64,000 bases of DNA, taken from contig NZ_CP192735.1 in the NCBI RefSeq assembly GCF_050749815.1, forward strand, positions 496,001-560,000, written 5' to 3'. The notes under the pieces are model-generated. The model worked only from the letters and a program-made list of their open reading frames with translations, searched no databases and was not told where the DNA came from. The position numbers and the translations under genes were made by a program. Of this stretch, positions 1-9,488 are shown in pieces. Positions within the stretch are counted from its first letter, which is position 1. The number at the start of each line of letters is the position of its first letter. Origin of the DNA: Dyella_A sp050749815 (GTDB lineage: Bacteria > Pseudomonadota > Gammaproteobacteria > Xanthomonadales > Rhodanobacteraceae).

Positions 1-747
1 GAGCCAGGGGATGAGCACCGGCGCGGCGTCCATGCCGGTACTGGCGAGCAGGGTGCGGGCGTAGGCACCGGCGTCGCCGCTGCGTTGGCGCAGGACATGC
101 TCGTCGCAGGCCAGTTCCTGATCCAGCCGGAAGCGCGGCAGCGCCAGCCACGCCAGCGGGTGGAACCACAGCAGCGCGGCGAGCATGTCGGCCAGAAGGC
201 TCCACAGTGGATCGTGGCGCGCGATGTGTCCCCGCTCGTGAGCCAGGACCAGCTCGCGCTGGCCCGGATCGAAGCGCTGCAGGAAATCCGCCGGCAGCAG
301 GATCACGCTGCGGAGAGCACACAGCACCGCCGGCCCCTGCGGGTGCAGGCGCAGTCGCCGAGGATCGAGCTCGGGATGTACGCGCTGGCAATGCGCCAGC
401 AGGTTGGCCGGCAACGCGCGGCAGCGCCGACGCAACCGCACATAGGCATGCGCGAGGCGCAGTAGCGCAATGGCCGCGCCGGCCAGCCACAGCGCCATCC
501 ACGGCAGGTGGACGCCGGCGGTCGCGTTGAGCGGGCCGCTGCCGGAGATGACGCCTGGCGAGGCGATCACGGGCGCCAGCCAATGCCAGCGTGCGGGAAG
601 GGCGGGCAGCCAGGGCAGCGCGCCCAGCAGCACCGGCCACAGCCACAGCGTGAAGGCCGGGCCGGCGCCGAACAGGCGGCGCGCCGGACGGCGCAGCACC
701 AACACCAGCACCAGGCCGGCGGTGAGATCGACCAGGTTCGCCAGCAT
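1..747 (-). CDS. M56 family (BlaR1/MecR1-like) zinc metallopeptidase, partial
   Basis: Only the first 249 codons are inside the window; the C-terminal part lies beyond the left edge. The protein starts with hydrophobic segments (about residues 6-20, 34-50 and 82-100). A cytosolic gluzincin core follows, with HERGH at 170-174 and the downstream acidic ligand in QELACDE near 210-216, the M56 signature. Such proteins are membrane sensors that cut or inactivate a BlaI-type repressor when triggered. The ATG lies 2 bases before the blaI stop would end, so the two genes are translationally linked on the minus strand. Whether a penicillin-binding sensor domain is present cannot be seen. A role in beta-lactam or envelope stress is inferred from the family only. 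Confidence 0.85.
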   Translation of the reverse strand, partial: MLANLVDLTAGLVLVLVLRRPARRLFGAGPAFTLWLWPVLLGALPWLPALPARWHWLAPVIASPGVISGSGPLNATAGVHLPWMALWLAGAAIALLRLAHAYVRLRRRCRALPANLLAHCQRVHPELDPRRLRLHPQGPAVLCALRSVILLPADFLQRFDPGQRELVLAHERGHIARHDPLWSLLADMLAALLWFHPLAWLALPRFRLDQELACDEHVLRQRSGDAGAYARTLLASTGMDAAPVLIPWL

Positions 748-748
748 C

Positions 749-1135
749 TCAGCGCTCCTTGGCGTCGATGGCGTCGATCAAGGCACGCAGCTCGGCGATG
801 TCGCGTTTGCTGAGTTTCTCGTGCGTGGAAAAGTGCGCCAGCAGCGGCGCTACCTTTCCGCCGAATACGCGGTCGAGCAGGTTGCGACTCTCGCTCGACT
901 GCCACTGCTCGCGGGTGAGCAACGGGCGGTAGAGGTAGCGCCGGCCGTCGCGCTCGGCGCTCACCGCCGCCTTGCCGAGCAGCCGGTTGAGCAGGGTGCG
1001 GATGGTCTTCTCGTGCCAGTCGGTGGTTTCGCCCAGCACCGCGACGATCTCTTCCGAACTGCGCGGCGCGTGCTGCCACAGCACGGCCATGACCTGACTC
1101 TCGGCATCGGTGATGGCGGGGATGTCGCGACGCAT
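749..1135 (-). CDS. blaI: BlaI/MecI/CopY family transcriptional repressor
   Basis: This 128-residue protein has the BlaI layout: an N-terminal winged helix (about residues 5-75, with AESQVMAVLWQH and TIRTLLNRLL) and a C-terminal dimerisation helix region. It also carries the YLYRPL strand typical of the family. BlaI-type proteins repress their own operon and are inactivated by the partner M56 peptidase, which here is encoded directly downstream and overlaps at the stop/start junction. Two palindromes suited to BlaI binding lie 17-58 bases upstream of the start. The regulated target beyond this two-gene operon is unknown; no beta-lactamase is visible in the window. Confidence 0.88.
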   Translation of the reverse strand: MRRDIPAITDAESQVMAVLWQHAPRSSEEIVAVLGETTDWHEKTIRTLLNRLLGKAAVSAERDGRRYLYRPLLTREQWQSSESRNLLDRVFGGKVAPLLAHFSTHEKLSKRDIAELRALIDAIDAKER

Positions 1136-1151
1136 GCCTGGCCTCCTTGTG

Positions 1152-1193
1152 GATTACGTCCGTAATCTTCGGCCCGAGATTACAGGTGTAATT
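1152..1193. promoter_or_regulatory. Twin palindromic operators for the BlaI-type repressor
   Basis: There are two perfect inverted repeats. The first is gattacgtccgtaatc (1152-1167) and the second attacaggtgtaat (1179-1192), with centres about 26 bases apart. The second has the ATTACA/TGTAAT half-sites known for BlaI/MecI operators. They lie between the divergent blaI start (1135) and gor start (1284), so they could control blaI autogenously and might affect gor. The sequence match is direct; binding is inferred. Confidence 0.7.
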
Positions 1194-1283
1194 CATCGGC
1201 GCGCAAGTAGCCGAGGCCAGCTCCCGAACCGTTGACGCTGAACCGGCGATACTGCCGGTTCGCTCATGTTTGGAGAACGCTTC

Positions 1284-2630
1284 ATGGTGCAGGTCTGCGA
1301 TCTCATCGTGCTGGGGGCCGGCTCGGGCGGGCTGGCCACGGCGTTTCGCGCGGCGCATCACGGCGCGAAGGTGGTGCTGCTCGACCCGGCGCCGCCCGGC
1401 GGCACCTGCGTGCATCGCGGCTGCGTGCCGAAGAAGGCGCTGTGGTACGCCGCGCAACTGGCGCAGCAGCAGTCGCTGGCGCGCGAATACGGCTTCGACG
1501 GGACGGCCGGCACGCTGGATTGGGAGCGCTTTCGCCAACTGCGCCAGGACTACGTGGACGGCATCACCGTCCGTTACGAAGAGCGCCTGCGCAACGCCGG
1601 CGTGCAGCGCGTGTCCAGCACCGGCCGATTGGTTGACGCCGGCATCGTGGAGGCTGCGGACGGCCAACGCTGGCAGGCGCCGCACGTGGTGATCGCCACC
1701 GGCGGACGCCCACGCCGACTGGATATCCCGGGTTTCGACCTGGGCTGGGTGTCCGACGACATGTTCGCGCTGCGTGCCCTGCCGCGGCGGGTGGCGGTCG
1801 TCGGTGGCGGCTACGTGGCGGTGGAGTTCGCCGGTCTGCTGCGGGCGTTCGGCTGCGAGGTGAGCCTGCTGGTGCGCGGTCCGTTGCTGGCGGGTTTCGA
1901 TGCCGAGCTGACCGACGCGCTGGCCGATCGCATGCAGCACGACGGCATCCGCATGATCCGCCCGATCGAGGTGCAGGCGGCGCGGCGTGAGGCCCGAGGC
2001 CTGCTGCTCGACGGCGACGACATGGATGCTGGCGGCCCGTACGACGCCGTGCTGTGGGCGGTCGGGCGCGTCCCGCATACCGAAGGTCTTGGCCTGGAGG
2101 CGCTGGGCATCGCGCTCGGCCGGAGCGGCCATGTGCCGGTGGACGACTACCAGAACACCGCATGCCCCGGCGTCTACGCCGTAGGCGACGTCACCGACCG
2201 CGTGGAGTTGACACCGGTTGCGGTGGCGGCGGGACGACGGCTGGCCGACCGCCTGTTCGGCGGCCAGCCGCAGGCGCGACTGGACTACGAGAACATCCCA
2301 AGCGTGCTGTTCAGCGAGCCGCCGCTGGCCACCGTGGGGCTGGACGAAGTGCAGGCGCGCGAGCGCCACGGCGATGCCGTGCGCTGCTACCGCAGCCGCT
2401 TCACGCCGATGCAGCTGGCGCTGGCCGGGCGCCGCGAGCCGTCGCTGATGAAGGTGATCTGCATGGGCGAGGACGAACGCGTGGTCGGCATCCATGCGCT
2501 CGGCCCCGGCGCGGACGAGATGCTGCAGGGCTTTGCCGTGGCGATGAAGCTCGGCCTGCGCAAGCGCGACCTGGACGCGACGGTGGCCATCCATCCCACC
2601 TCCGCGGAGGAACTGGTGCTGATGGGCTGA
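1284..2630 (+). CDS. gor: Glutathione-disulfide reductase
   Basis: The product is a 448-residue FAD flavoprotein that reduces glutathione disulfide with NADPH in the cytoplasm. The FAD Rossmann motif GAGSGG is at 11-16. The redox disulfide is C42-x4-C47 in GGTCVHRGCVPKK, the NADPH fold carries GGGYVAVEFA, the second FAD contact is AVGDVTD, and the catalytic C-terminal motif is HPTSAEE. I chose the ATG at 1284 because MVQVCDLIVLGAGSGG fits the family start and a ggaga sits 7-12 bases upstream; an in-frame ATG at 1266 is possible. Related mercuric or dihydrolipoyl reductases differ at the CVxxGCxPKK signature and C-terminal motif. Confidence 0.93.
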   Translation: MVQVCDLIVLGAGSGGLATAFRAAHHGAKVVLLDPAPPGGTCVHRGCVPKKALWYAAQLAQQQSLAREYGFDGTAGTLDWERFRQLRQDYVDGITVRYEERLRNAGVQRVSSTGRLVDAGIVEAADGQRWQAPHVVIATGGRPRRLDIPGFDLGWVSDDMFALRALPRRVAVVGGGYVAVEFAGLLRAFGCEVSLLVRGPLLAGFDAELTDALADRMQHDGIRMIRPIEVQAARREARGLLLDGDDMDAGGPYDAVLWAVGRVPHTEGLGLEALGIALGRSGHVPVDDYQNTACPGVYAVGDVTDRVELTPVAVAAGRRLADRLFGGQPQARLDYENIPSVLFSEPPLATVGLDEVQARERHGDAVRCYRSRFTPMQLALAGRREPSLMKVICMGEDERVVGIHALGPGADEMLQGFAVAMKLGLRKRDLDATVAIHPTSAEELVLMG

Positions 2631-2661
2631 GCGCCGCGCAGCACGTCGCTACACTGTCGGC

Positions 2662-3453
2662 ATGGACCAGCCCATCTTCACTCTCACGCGCGGCGCCGCG
2701 CCGCTGCTGATCAGCTTGCCGCACAACGGCAGCACGATCCCTGCCGACATCGCCGGGCGCATGATGCCGCAGGCGCGCCGTTCGCTTGATACCGACTGGC
2801 ACGTCGGCCGTCTCTACGCGCCCCTGGCCGAGGCGCTCGGCGCCAGCGTGCTGCGGCCGTCGCTGTCGCGCTACGTGGTCGATCTCAATCGCCCGGCCGA
2901 CGGGCATGCGCTGTATCCAGGCCGGCGCGAGACCGGCCTGGTGTCGACCATCGGCTTCGACGGCGCGCCGCTGTACGTTACGGGCGGCGAGCCCGATGCC
3001 GACGAAGTCGCGCGTCGCGTAGCGCAGTACTGGCAGCCCTATCACGACGCGTTGTCCGACGAACTGGCGCGGCTGGTGCGCGAACACGGCCGCGTCGTGC
3101 TGTGGGAGGGCCACTCGATCCGCAGTCGCGTGCCGATGCTGTTCGACGGCCAGCTGCCGGACTTCAATCTCGGCACCGCCGAAGGCGCCAGCTGCGGGGC
3201 GCCGCTGCAGGCGCGGCTCGATGCCGTGCTGCATGGGCAGGACGGCTACAGCCACGTGGTGAACGGCCGCTTCAAGGGCGGCTACATCACCCGGCACTAC
3301 GGCCGTCCGATGGATAACGTGCAGGCGGTGCAGCTGGAACTGGCCCAGTACACCTACATGGACGAGGACAGCCTCGACTTCCTGCCCGCGCAGGCGGCGG
3401 GCGTGCAGGCGGTAATCGGCGCGCTGCTGCGCGCCTGCCTCACCGACGACTAG
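2662..3453 (+). CDS. hutG: N-formylglutamate amidohydrolase (HutG type)
   Basis: The 263-residue protein matches N-formylglutamate deformylase along its length, with LLISLPHNG near the N-terminus, DTDWHVGRLY near 43-52 and a C-terminal RHYGRPMDNVQAVQLELAQ segment. The enzyme hydrolyses N-formyl-L-glutamate to formate and glutamate, the last step of one histidine degradation route. No other hut gene is present here; it follows gor by 31 bases and converges on the carbonic anhydrase gene 7 bases away. Its use in this cell, histidine catabolism versus another N-formyl amino acid, is therefore not settled by context. Confidence 0.88.
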   Translation: MDQPIFTLTRGAAPLLISLPHNGSTIPADIAGRMMPQARRSLDTDWHVGRLYAPLAEALGASVLRPSLSRYVVDLNRPADGHALYPGRRETGLVSTIGFDGAPLYVTGGEPDADEVARRVAQYWQPYHDALSDELARLVREHGRVVLWEGHSIRSRVPMLFDGQLPDFNLGTAEGASCGAPLQARLDAVLHGQDGYSHVVNGRFKGGYITRHYGRPMDNVQAVQLELAQYTYMDEDSLDFLPAQAAGVQAVIGALLRACLTDD

Positions 3454-3460
3454 ACCCGCC

Positions 3461-4132
3461 TCAGCGCGGCTCGCCGATGCGGCTGGCCAGACGCTCCAGT
3501 CCCGCCTCGTAGCTCGGCCAGATCGCGCCGTGGCTGTCGATATGCACGCCCAGGTCGTTCATGTGGCCATTGGTGAGGCTGTAGCACCAAGCGTGCACGC
3601 TGAGCTGCTGCCCGCGCTCCCAGGCGTCCATCACCATGGTGGTGTGGCACACGTTCACCGCCTGCTCCAGCGCATTGAGCTCGCACAGGCGCACATTGCG
3701 GTCGGTCATGTTCTCCAGCCCAGTGAGCATGGCGTGGTGCTTCTTGGCGACGTCGCCGACGTGGCGCAGCCAGTTGTCGACCAGGCCCATGCGGCGATCG
3801 TCGAGCACCGCCTGCACGCCGCCGCAGCCGTAGTGGCCGACCACGATGATGTGTTCCACCTTGAGCACGTCGACCGCGAACTGGATCGTGCTCAGGCAAT
3901 TGAGGTCGGTGTGCGAGACCACGTTGGCGACGTTGCGCTGCACGAAGATCTCGCCCGGCGGCAGGTCGACGATCTGCGTGGCCGGCACGCGCGAGTCGGA
4001 GCAGCCGATCCACAGGTACTTCGGCGACTGTTGCTTGGCCAGCCGCTCGAAAAAGGCCGGGTCGGATTCGCGCACCGTTTCGGACCAGCGGCGATTGCTG
4101 TCGATGAGATCCTGCAGGGGGTTGTGGCTCAT
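3461..4132 (-). CDS. can: Beta-class carbonic anhydrase
   Basis: This 223-residue zinc enzyme interconverts CO2 and bicarbonate in the cytoplasm, supplying bicarbonate for carboxylations and for carbamoyl phosphate. All beta-class ligands are visible: C44 and the D46/R48 dyad in GCSDSRVP, then H100 and C103 in VVGHYGCGGV. Its length and sequence fit E. coli Can rather than the shorter CynT. It is the last gene of a minus-strand run (asnS, MalM-like, small membrane protein, SDR, nei, can), 75 bases downstream of nei. Confidence 0.95.
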   Translation of the reverse strand: MSHNPLQDLIDSNRRWSETVRESDPAFFERLAKQQSPKYLWIGCSDSRVPATQIVDLPPGEIFVQRNVANVVSHTDLNCLSTIQFAVDVLKVEHIIVVGHYGCGGVQAVLDDRRMGLVDNWLRHVGDVAKKHHAMLTGLENMTDRNVRLCELNALEQAVNVCHTTMVMDAWERGQQLSVHAWCYSLTNGHMNDLGVHIDSHGAIWPSYEAGLERLASRIGEPR

Positions 4133-4207
4133 GGAAGGTCCTTCGGCAAGTGGGCATCGGGCGCGCTGCCCGCAGCCGCGTATGGTAACCCGGCGCCGCC
4201 CGACGGC

Positions 4208-4999
4208 TCAGCGCTGGCAGCGCGGGCAGGCGTAGAACGGTCGGCTCGCGACCATCGATTTCTCGATCGGCGCCAGGCAGCGCGGGCAATCCTCGCCGCC
4301 GCGCTCGTAGGCGCGGAAGCGGAACGGGGTGTCCTGCAGGTGGCCGGCGCCGCGCTTGCCGCGGGTGCGATAGGAGCGGCGCGGCAGGTCGAGGATCGCC
4401 TCGGCAAGCGCGGCGCGCTCAGCCGGGTCCAGGTCGCACGGGCGGCGCTGCGGCCCCAGGCCCGCTTCCCACAGGATCTCCACCCGCAGGTAGTTGCCCA
4501 GCCCGGCGATGAAGGCCTGGTCGAGCAGCAGCGCACCGAGCCGGCGGCGGGCGAAACGTGGGTCGCGTAGTCGCGCGGCTATGGTGGCCGCATCCAGCGA
4601 AGGGTCGAGCGCGTCCGGCCCGATGCGCTGCAGGAACGGATGCGCGCGCACCTGGTCGCTGGGCCACATCTCGATATCCGTGGCGCTGTACAGCAGGATC
4701 GCCTTGCGCTCGGTCTCCAGCGCCACGCGCAGGCTGCGCGAGCTCGCCGGGGGACGGCCGGCGGTTGCTACGCGCCACACGCCGTAAAGCTGGTTGTGGC
4801 TGTACAGGGTCAGGCCGTTGTCGAAGCGGGTGAGCAGTGCCTTGCCGTGCGGTGTGATCGCTTCGATGACGCGGCCGACGAGCGGCTGTTCGTAACGCTT
4901 GAGCGCGTCGAAGGCGAACCACACCCGCGTCAGCGGTTGGCCGACCACGGCGGCGGCGAGCGCATCGGCAGCGCGGCGGATCTCCGGCCCTTCGGGCAC
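4208..4999 (-). CDS. nei: Endonuclease VIII (formamidopyrimidine-DNA glycosylase family)
   Basis: A base-excision repair glycosylase/AP lyase of 263 residues acting on oxidised pyrimidines. The mature N-terminus PEGPEIRRAAD carries the catalytic Pro2 and Glu3 and is of the Nei type (Fpg would read PELPEV). Lys53 lies in PHGKALLTRF, and the C-terminal zinc finger is formed by CPRC and the final CPRC. The start codon is GTG (4997-4999), forced by the PEGPE motif. Its start lies one base past the stop of the upstream SDR gene, so the two are probably co-transcribed. Confidence 0.95.
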   Translation of the reverse strand: MPEGPEIRRAADALAAAVVGQPLTRVWFAFDALKRYEQPLVGRVIEAITPHGKALLTRFDNGLTLYSHNQLYGVWRVATAGRPPASSRSLRVALETERKAILLYSATDIEMWPSDQVRAHPFLQRIGPDALDPSLDAATIAARLRDPRFARRRLGALLLDQAFIAGLGNYLRVEILWEAGLGPQRRPCDLDPAERAALAEAILDLPRRSYRTRGKRGAGHLQDTPFRFRAYERGGEDCPRCLAPIEKSMVASRPFYACPRCQR

Positions 5000-5000
5000 G

Positions 5001-5792
5001 TCAGCTCAGCGCCCGGGTGCGCCCGCCGTCCACCGCAATGCTTACGCCGTTGACGTAGGCGGCGGCGGGCGTGCACAGGAAGGCGATCATCGCGGCAACC
5101 TCGCTGGCCTCGCCAAAGCGCCGGGCCGGCACGCTGTCGATCAGCTGCTGCGCGATCTCCTCGGTGCTGCGGCCGCTCGCCTGGGCCTGGGCAGCCAGCA
5201 GGCCGTCGAGCCGTGCGGTGCGGGTGTAGCCGGGCAGCACGTTGTTCACCGTGATGCCGTCGGCGGCCAGTTCGCCGGCCAGCGTCTTGGCCCAGCCGGC
5301 CACGGCGGCACGGACGGTGTTGGACACGCCCAGACCCGCGATCGGCTCCTTCACCGAGGTGGAGATCACATTGACCCAGCGGCCATAGCCCTCGGCGCGC
5401 ATGCCGGGAAGCACGGCATGCAGGAGGGTCTGCCCGGCCAGCAGGTGCTGGCGGAAGGCTGTCTCGTAGGCGGCGCGATCGGCGGCGTGCGCGCTGCCGC
5501 CCGGCGGGCCGCCGGTATTGTTGATCACGATGTGCACCAGGCGATCGGCCACCAGTTGCCCGGCCACCTGGGCGAGCGCGGCGGTATCGCCCATGTCGAC
5601 CTGGCGCCAGTCGTGGAACTGCCCAGGGTGCGAGCGCGGCAGACTTTCGGCCACCGTCTGCAAGGTGTCGGCCGAACGCGCCAGCACGGTGACGCTGGCG
5701 CCGAGCTCGGCCAATTCGACCGCCGTGGCGCGGCCGATGCCGCCGGAGGCACCGCAGACCAGGGCATGCCGTCCGCTGAGGTTCAGATGCAT
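5001..5792 (-). CDS. SDR family oxidoreductase with altered active site
   Basis: This 263-residue short-chain dehydrogenase-like protein has the NAD(P) motif GASGGIG at 14-20, the NNTGG strand at 91-95, and a C-terminal VNGVSIAVDGG. The canonical catalytic Tyr-x3-Lys is not present. At the expected spacing after the active-site Ser region (VISTS, 142-146) the sequence reads GVSNTVRAAV, giving Ser157 and Arg161. This matches a divergent SDR subgroup whose substrate I do not know. It is tightly packed between a small membrane protein gene (28 bases) and nei (1 base), which gives no pathway clue. Confidence 0.8.
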   Translation of the reverse strand: MHLNLSGRHALVCGASGGIGRATAVELAELGASVTVLARSADTLQTVAESLPRSHPGQFHDWRQVDMGDTAALAQVAGQLVADRLVHIVINNTGGPPGGSAHAADRAAYETAFRQHLLAGQTLLHAVLPGMRAEGYGRWVNVISTSVKEPIAGLGVSNTVRAAVAGWAKTLAGELAADGITVNNVLPGYTRTARLDGLLAAQAQASGRSTEEIAQQLIDSVPARRFGEASEVAAMIAFLCTPAAAYVNGVSIAVDGGRTRALS

Positions 5793-5819
5793 GGGCGGGC
5801 CCTCGGTGGCGGTGTGGGC

Positions 5820-6143
5820 CTAGCGCGCGATCCAGCGCAGCGCGAAGGCGGCGATGAGGCAGGCCCAGGCAAGCAGCGGAAAGATCCGCCACAGCCGTCG
5901 CCAGCGGTTGAGCACGGCATCTTCCAGCGCCGGCAAGACCGGCGAGCGCAACGCGTTCTGCAGACGGATCCAGCGCAGCGGCGTGCTCACCGCCAGGCCG
6001 CGCTCGTCCTGCGCAATGATCTTCCACTGGTCCGGATGCGCCTCGCGCAGGCGCCGCGCCACCTGCGACAGCGCCACGTAGTGCAGGAGAAAGCAGGCCA
6101 CGCCGGCGAGCAGCAGGCCGAGATAGAGCATTCCCAACGGCAT
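5820..6143 (-). CDS. Small two-helix membrane protein, UspB-like layout
   Basis: The 107-residue protein has one hydrophobic segment at each end (about 3-24 and 86-104) around a polar middle rich in Arg. This layout, and a TPLRWIRLQNAL stretch before the second helix, loosely recall universal stress protein B, but the similarity is too weak to name it. Its ATG overlaps the stop of the MalM-like gene (TAATG), so the two are translationally coupled. Function unknown; inner membrane location inferred. Confidence 0.6.
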   Translation of the reverse strand: MPLGMLYLGLLLAGVACFLLHYVALSQVARRLREAHPDQWKIIAQDERGLAVSTPLRWIRLQNALRSPVLPALEDAVLNRWRRLWRIFPLLAWACLIAAFALRWIAR

Positions 6144-6940
6144 TACTTGGTACTCCCGATCCAGTGCGTGGGCAGCGCCGTGCTCAGCGTCTTGAGCAGG
6201 CCGTCACCCTTGGGCGCTTCGCCGCAGATCGCCTGGTCCACCGCGGTCTTGTAGCTGTCGTTCATCAGGCCGACCCACACCGTGCCGTCCGGCCCATGCG
6301 GAATCTTGAAGCTGCCCTTGGAGGTCATGTTCACCGGCGCCTCGGCGGAGAACGCCGCGGGCGATTGCTCCCAGTAGGTATCGCTCGATTGCTGGTCGGC
6401 GGAGGAGTAGATCACCAGGTAGCGTGCCTTGGGGTTGTCGATGGTCGCGCTGCCGAACGCGCCGGTGCTGGACTTGCTCCAGCCCATGTATTCGCACAAC
6501 GGGATGTCCTTGCCGTCGATCGGCTGGAACGCCTCGTCCAGCACCACCGTGGTGGGCGCGAACAGGTAGCTCGAATGCAGCCAGCGGCCATTCAATTCCG
6601 ACTTCACCGCGATGCGGTAAGGCATCTTCACGTCGCTCGGCAGCTTGAACGCGAGGAAGTGGCTGCGCACGCCGTTGAGGTTGGCCACCGGGCTGTTTGG
6701 ACCGAGCTCGAACTTCTTCGGCCGCCACGGCAGCAGCGTGCCATAGGAAAAGTCGGCGAAGCTGGTGCAGCAGGGCGTGGCGTCCTGCAGGCGCTGCTTG
6801 GCCAGCTTCAGTGCGTCGCCGGTATCGCTGGGCGGGCGCAGGTTCGGCGGCACGAACACCTTGGCGCTGTGGCATGCGCCCAGCAACAGGCACAGTGCCA
6901 GCGCGATCAGGAGGGCAGGGAGTCGGGACAGCATTCGCAT
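6143..6940 (-). CDS. MalM-family outer-membrane/periplasmic lipoprotein
   Basis: This 265-residue protein starts with a lipoprotein signal peptide: positive residues, a hydrophobic run 7-20 and a lipobox LGAC with Cys23. The body resembles the maltose operon protein MalM: a conserved Cys-rich start (CCTSFADFSYG), then a beta-rich domain with SYLFAPTTVVLDEAFQPI, and a late VWVGLMND stretch. MalM's molecular role is itself poorly known. No maltose transport or lamB-like gene is nearby; it sits 11 bases after asnS and overlaps the next gene. The start at 6940 is chosen for the signal peptide. Confidence 0.7.
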   Translation of the reverse strand: MRMLSRLPALLIALALCLLLGACHSAKVFVPPNLRPPSDTGDALKLAKQRLQDATPCCTSFADFSYGTLLPWRPKKFELGPNSPVANLNGVRSHFLAFKLPSDVKMPYRIAVKSELNGRWLHSSYLFAPTTVVLDEAFQPIDGKDIPLCEYMGWSKSSTGAFGSATIDNPKARYLVIYSSADQQSSDTYWEQSPAAFSAEAPVNMTSKGSFKIPHGPDGTVWVGLMNDSYKTAVDQAICGEAPKGDGLLKTLSTALPTHWIGSTK

Positions 6941-6951
6941 GGCGTGATCGA

Positions 6952-8367
<1,416 letters not shown>

Positions 8368-8531
8368 GGATTGAAACTCCTGCTTGTGCGCCGCATCTGG
8401 GCACATGAATGATGAGAAGGGTGGCGGCGAGAGCGCCGACCGAGGCCGGAAGCCGGCCAAACCCGCATGATAATGTAGGTTTCCGGGCCCCCGCGAGCCT
8501 TCCCCCGCCGATACGACACCGATTGCACGCC

Positions 8532-8858
8532 ATGACCATCTCGATCACCCCTGCCGCCAGCCAGCGCATGCGCCAGTTCCTCGCGCAGACCCCGTCCGCG
8601 CGGGGCGTGCGCTTCGGCGTCAAGCGCACCGGCTGCTCCGGTTTTGCCTACGTGGTGGACCTGGCCGACGAGCTGGTGGCCGACGACCAGTTGCTCGACA
8701 TCGACGGCGTGCCCGTGGTGGTCGACGCCAAGAGCCTGCCGCTGGTCGACGGCACCGTGATCGACTTCCAGCGCCAGGGCCTCAACGCCAGCTTCGTGTT
8801 CCACAACCCCAACGCCACCGGCGAGTGCGGTTGCGGCGAGAGCTTCACGGTCAGCTGA
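8532..8858 (+). CDS. iscA: A-type iron-sulfur carrier protein (IscA/SufA)
   Basis: This 108-residue protein has the three conserved cysteines of A-type Fe-S carriers: one in KRTGCSGFAYV and two in ECGCGESF at the C-terminus. They hold and pass on an iron-sulfur cluster in the cytoplasm. The overall sequence is closer to IscA/SufA than to ErpA (GLNASFVFHNPNA segment). It stands alone between asnS and rpsF; no iscS, iscU or suf cluster is adjacent, although sufE lies far downstream at 34.6-35.0 kb. Confidence 0.9.
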   Translation: MTISITPAASQRMRQFLAQTPSARGVRFGVKRTGCSGFAYVVDLADELVADDQLLDIDGVPVVVDAKSLPLVDGTVIDFQRQGLNASFVFHNPNATGECGCGESFTVS

Positions 8859-8897
8859 GCTTCCCGGCGGGGGCGTTCCCCGCCGCAAATCAAATGC

Positions 8898-8927
8898 TTG
8901 CGCCCACTTGCGGCGCCACCGTACAAT
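8898..8927 (+). promoter_or_regulatory. Putative sigma-70 promoter of the rpsF-rpsR-rplI operon
   Basis: TTGCGC (8898-8903) and TACAAT (8922-8927) are separated by 18 bases, about 105 bases upstream of rpsF. The -10 box is good and the -35 box is weak. This is the best promoter-like pair in the 174-base gap. Confidence 0.45.
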
Positions 8928-9032
8928 TCCGCTTCTGTCTGCGCCCGATCGGGCCGGATGGAACCTTGCCTCACCGCACCGACGGGAGGCTGTCAGGCCC
9001 GCGAGGGCCGCATCCACAAGGAGTCAAACCCA

Positions 9033-9473
9033 ATGACCCTGCGTCATTACGAAGTTGTGTTCCTGGTCCACCCGGACCAGAGCGAGCAGGTTCCCGCCAT
9101 GCTCGAGCGCTACAAGGCGCTGATCGAGACCGACGGTGGCAAGATCCACCGCCTGGAAGACTGGGGTCGCCGCCAGCTGGCCTACCCGATCGTCAACCTG
9201 GCCAAGGCCCACTACGTGATGCTCAACATCGAGGTCACGCAGAACGCCCTGAACGAGCTGGAGTCGGGCTTCCGCTTCAACGACGCCGTGCTGCGCCACC
9301 TGTGCATCCGTCGCGACGAGGCCGACACCGAGCCGTCCTTCATCCTGAAGTCGAAGGAAAAGGACGATGCCAAGGGTTCGCGTCGCCGTGACGACGACAG
9401 CGAAGGTGAGGGCGACAGCCGCCCGCGTGGTCGCGACCGCGACGACCGCGACAACGATCGCGACAGCGACTGA
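9033..9473 (+). CDS. rpsF: 30S ribosomal protein S6 with long charged tail
   Basis: S6 binds S18 in the platform of the 30S subunit. Residues 1 to about 105 match the S6 fold (MTLRHYEVVFLVHPDQ, LEDWGRRQLAYPI, RFNDAVLRHLCIRR). The protein then continues to residue 146 with a low-complexity tail of Lys/Asp/Glu and finally Arg-Asp repeats; tails are common in S6, and in E. coli S6 is trimmed and glutamylated. The ATG at 9033 follows an aaggag 11-16 bases upstream. It leads the operon rpsF-rpsR-rplI. Confidence 0.97.
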   Translation: MTLRHYEVVFLVHPDQSEQVPAMLERYKALIETDGGKIHRLEDWGRRQLAYPIVNLAKAHYVMLNIEVTQNALNELESGFRFNDAVLRHLCIRRDEADTEPSFILKSKEKDDAKGSRRRDDDSEGEGDSRPRGRDRDDRDNDRDSD

Positions 9474-9488
9474 TAGGAGCCCATAGCC

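Noticed and set aside
567..2594. A 675-codon open frame on the minus strand across gor and blaI.
   Set aside because: It is antisense to gor and blaI, has His/Arg/Gln-rich composition without domains, and is typical of high-GC shadow frames.
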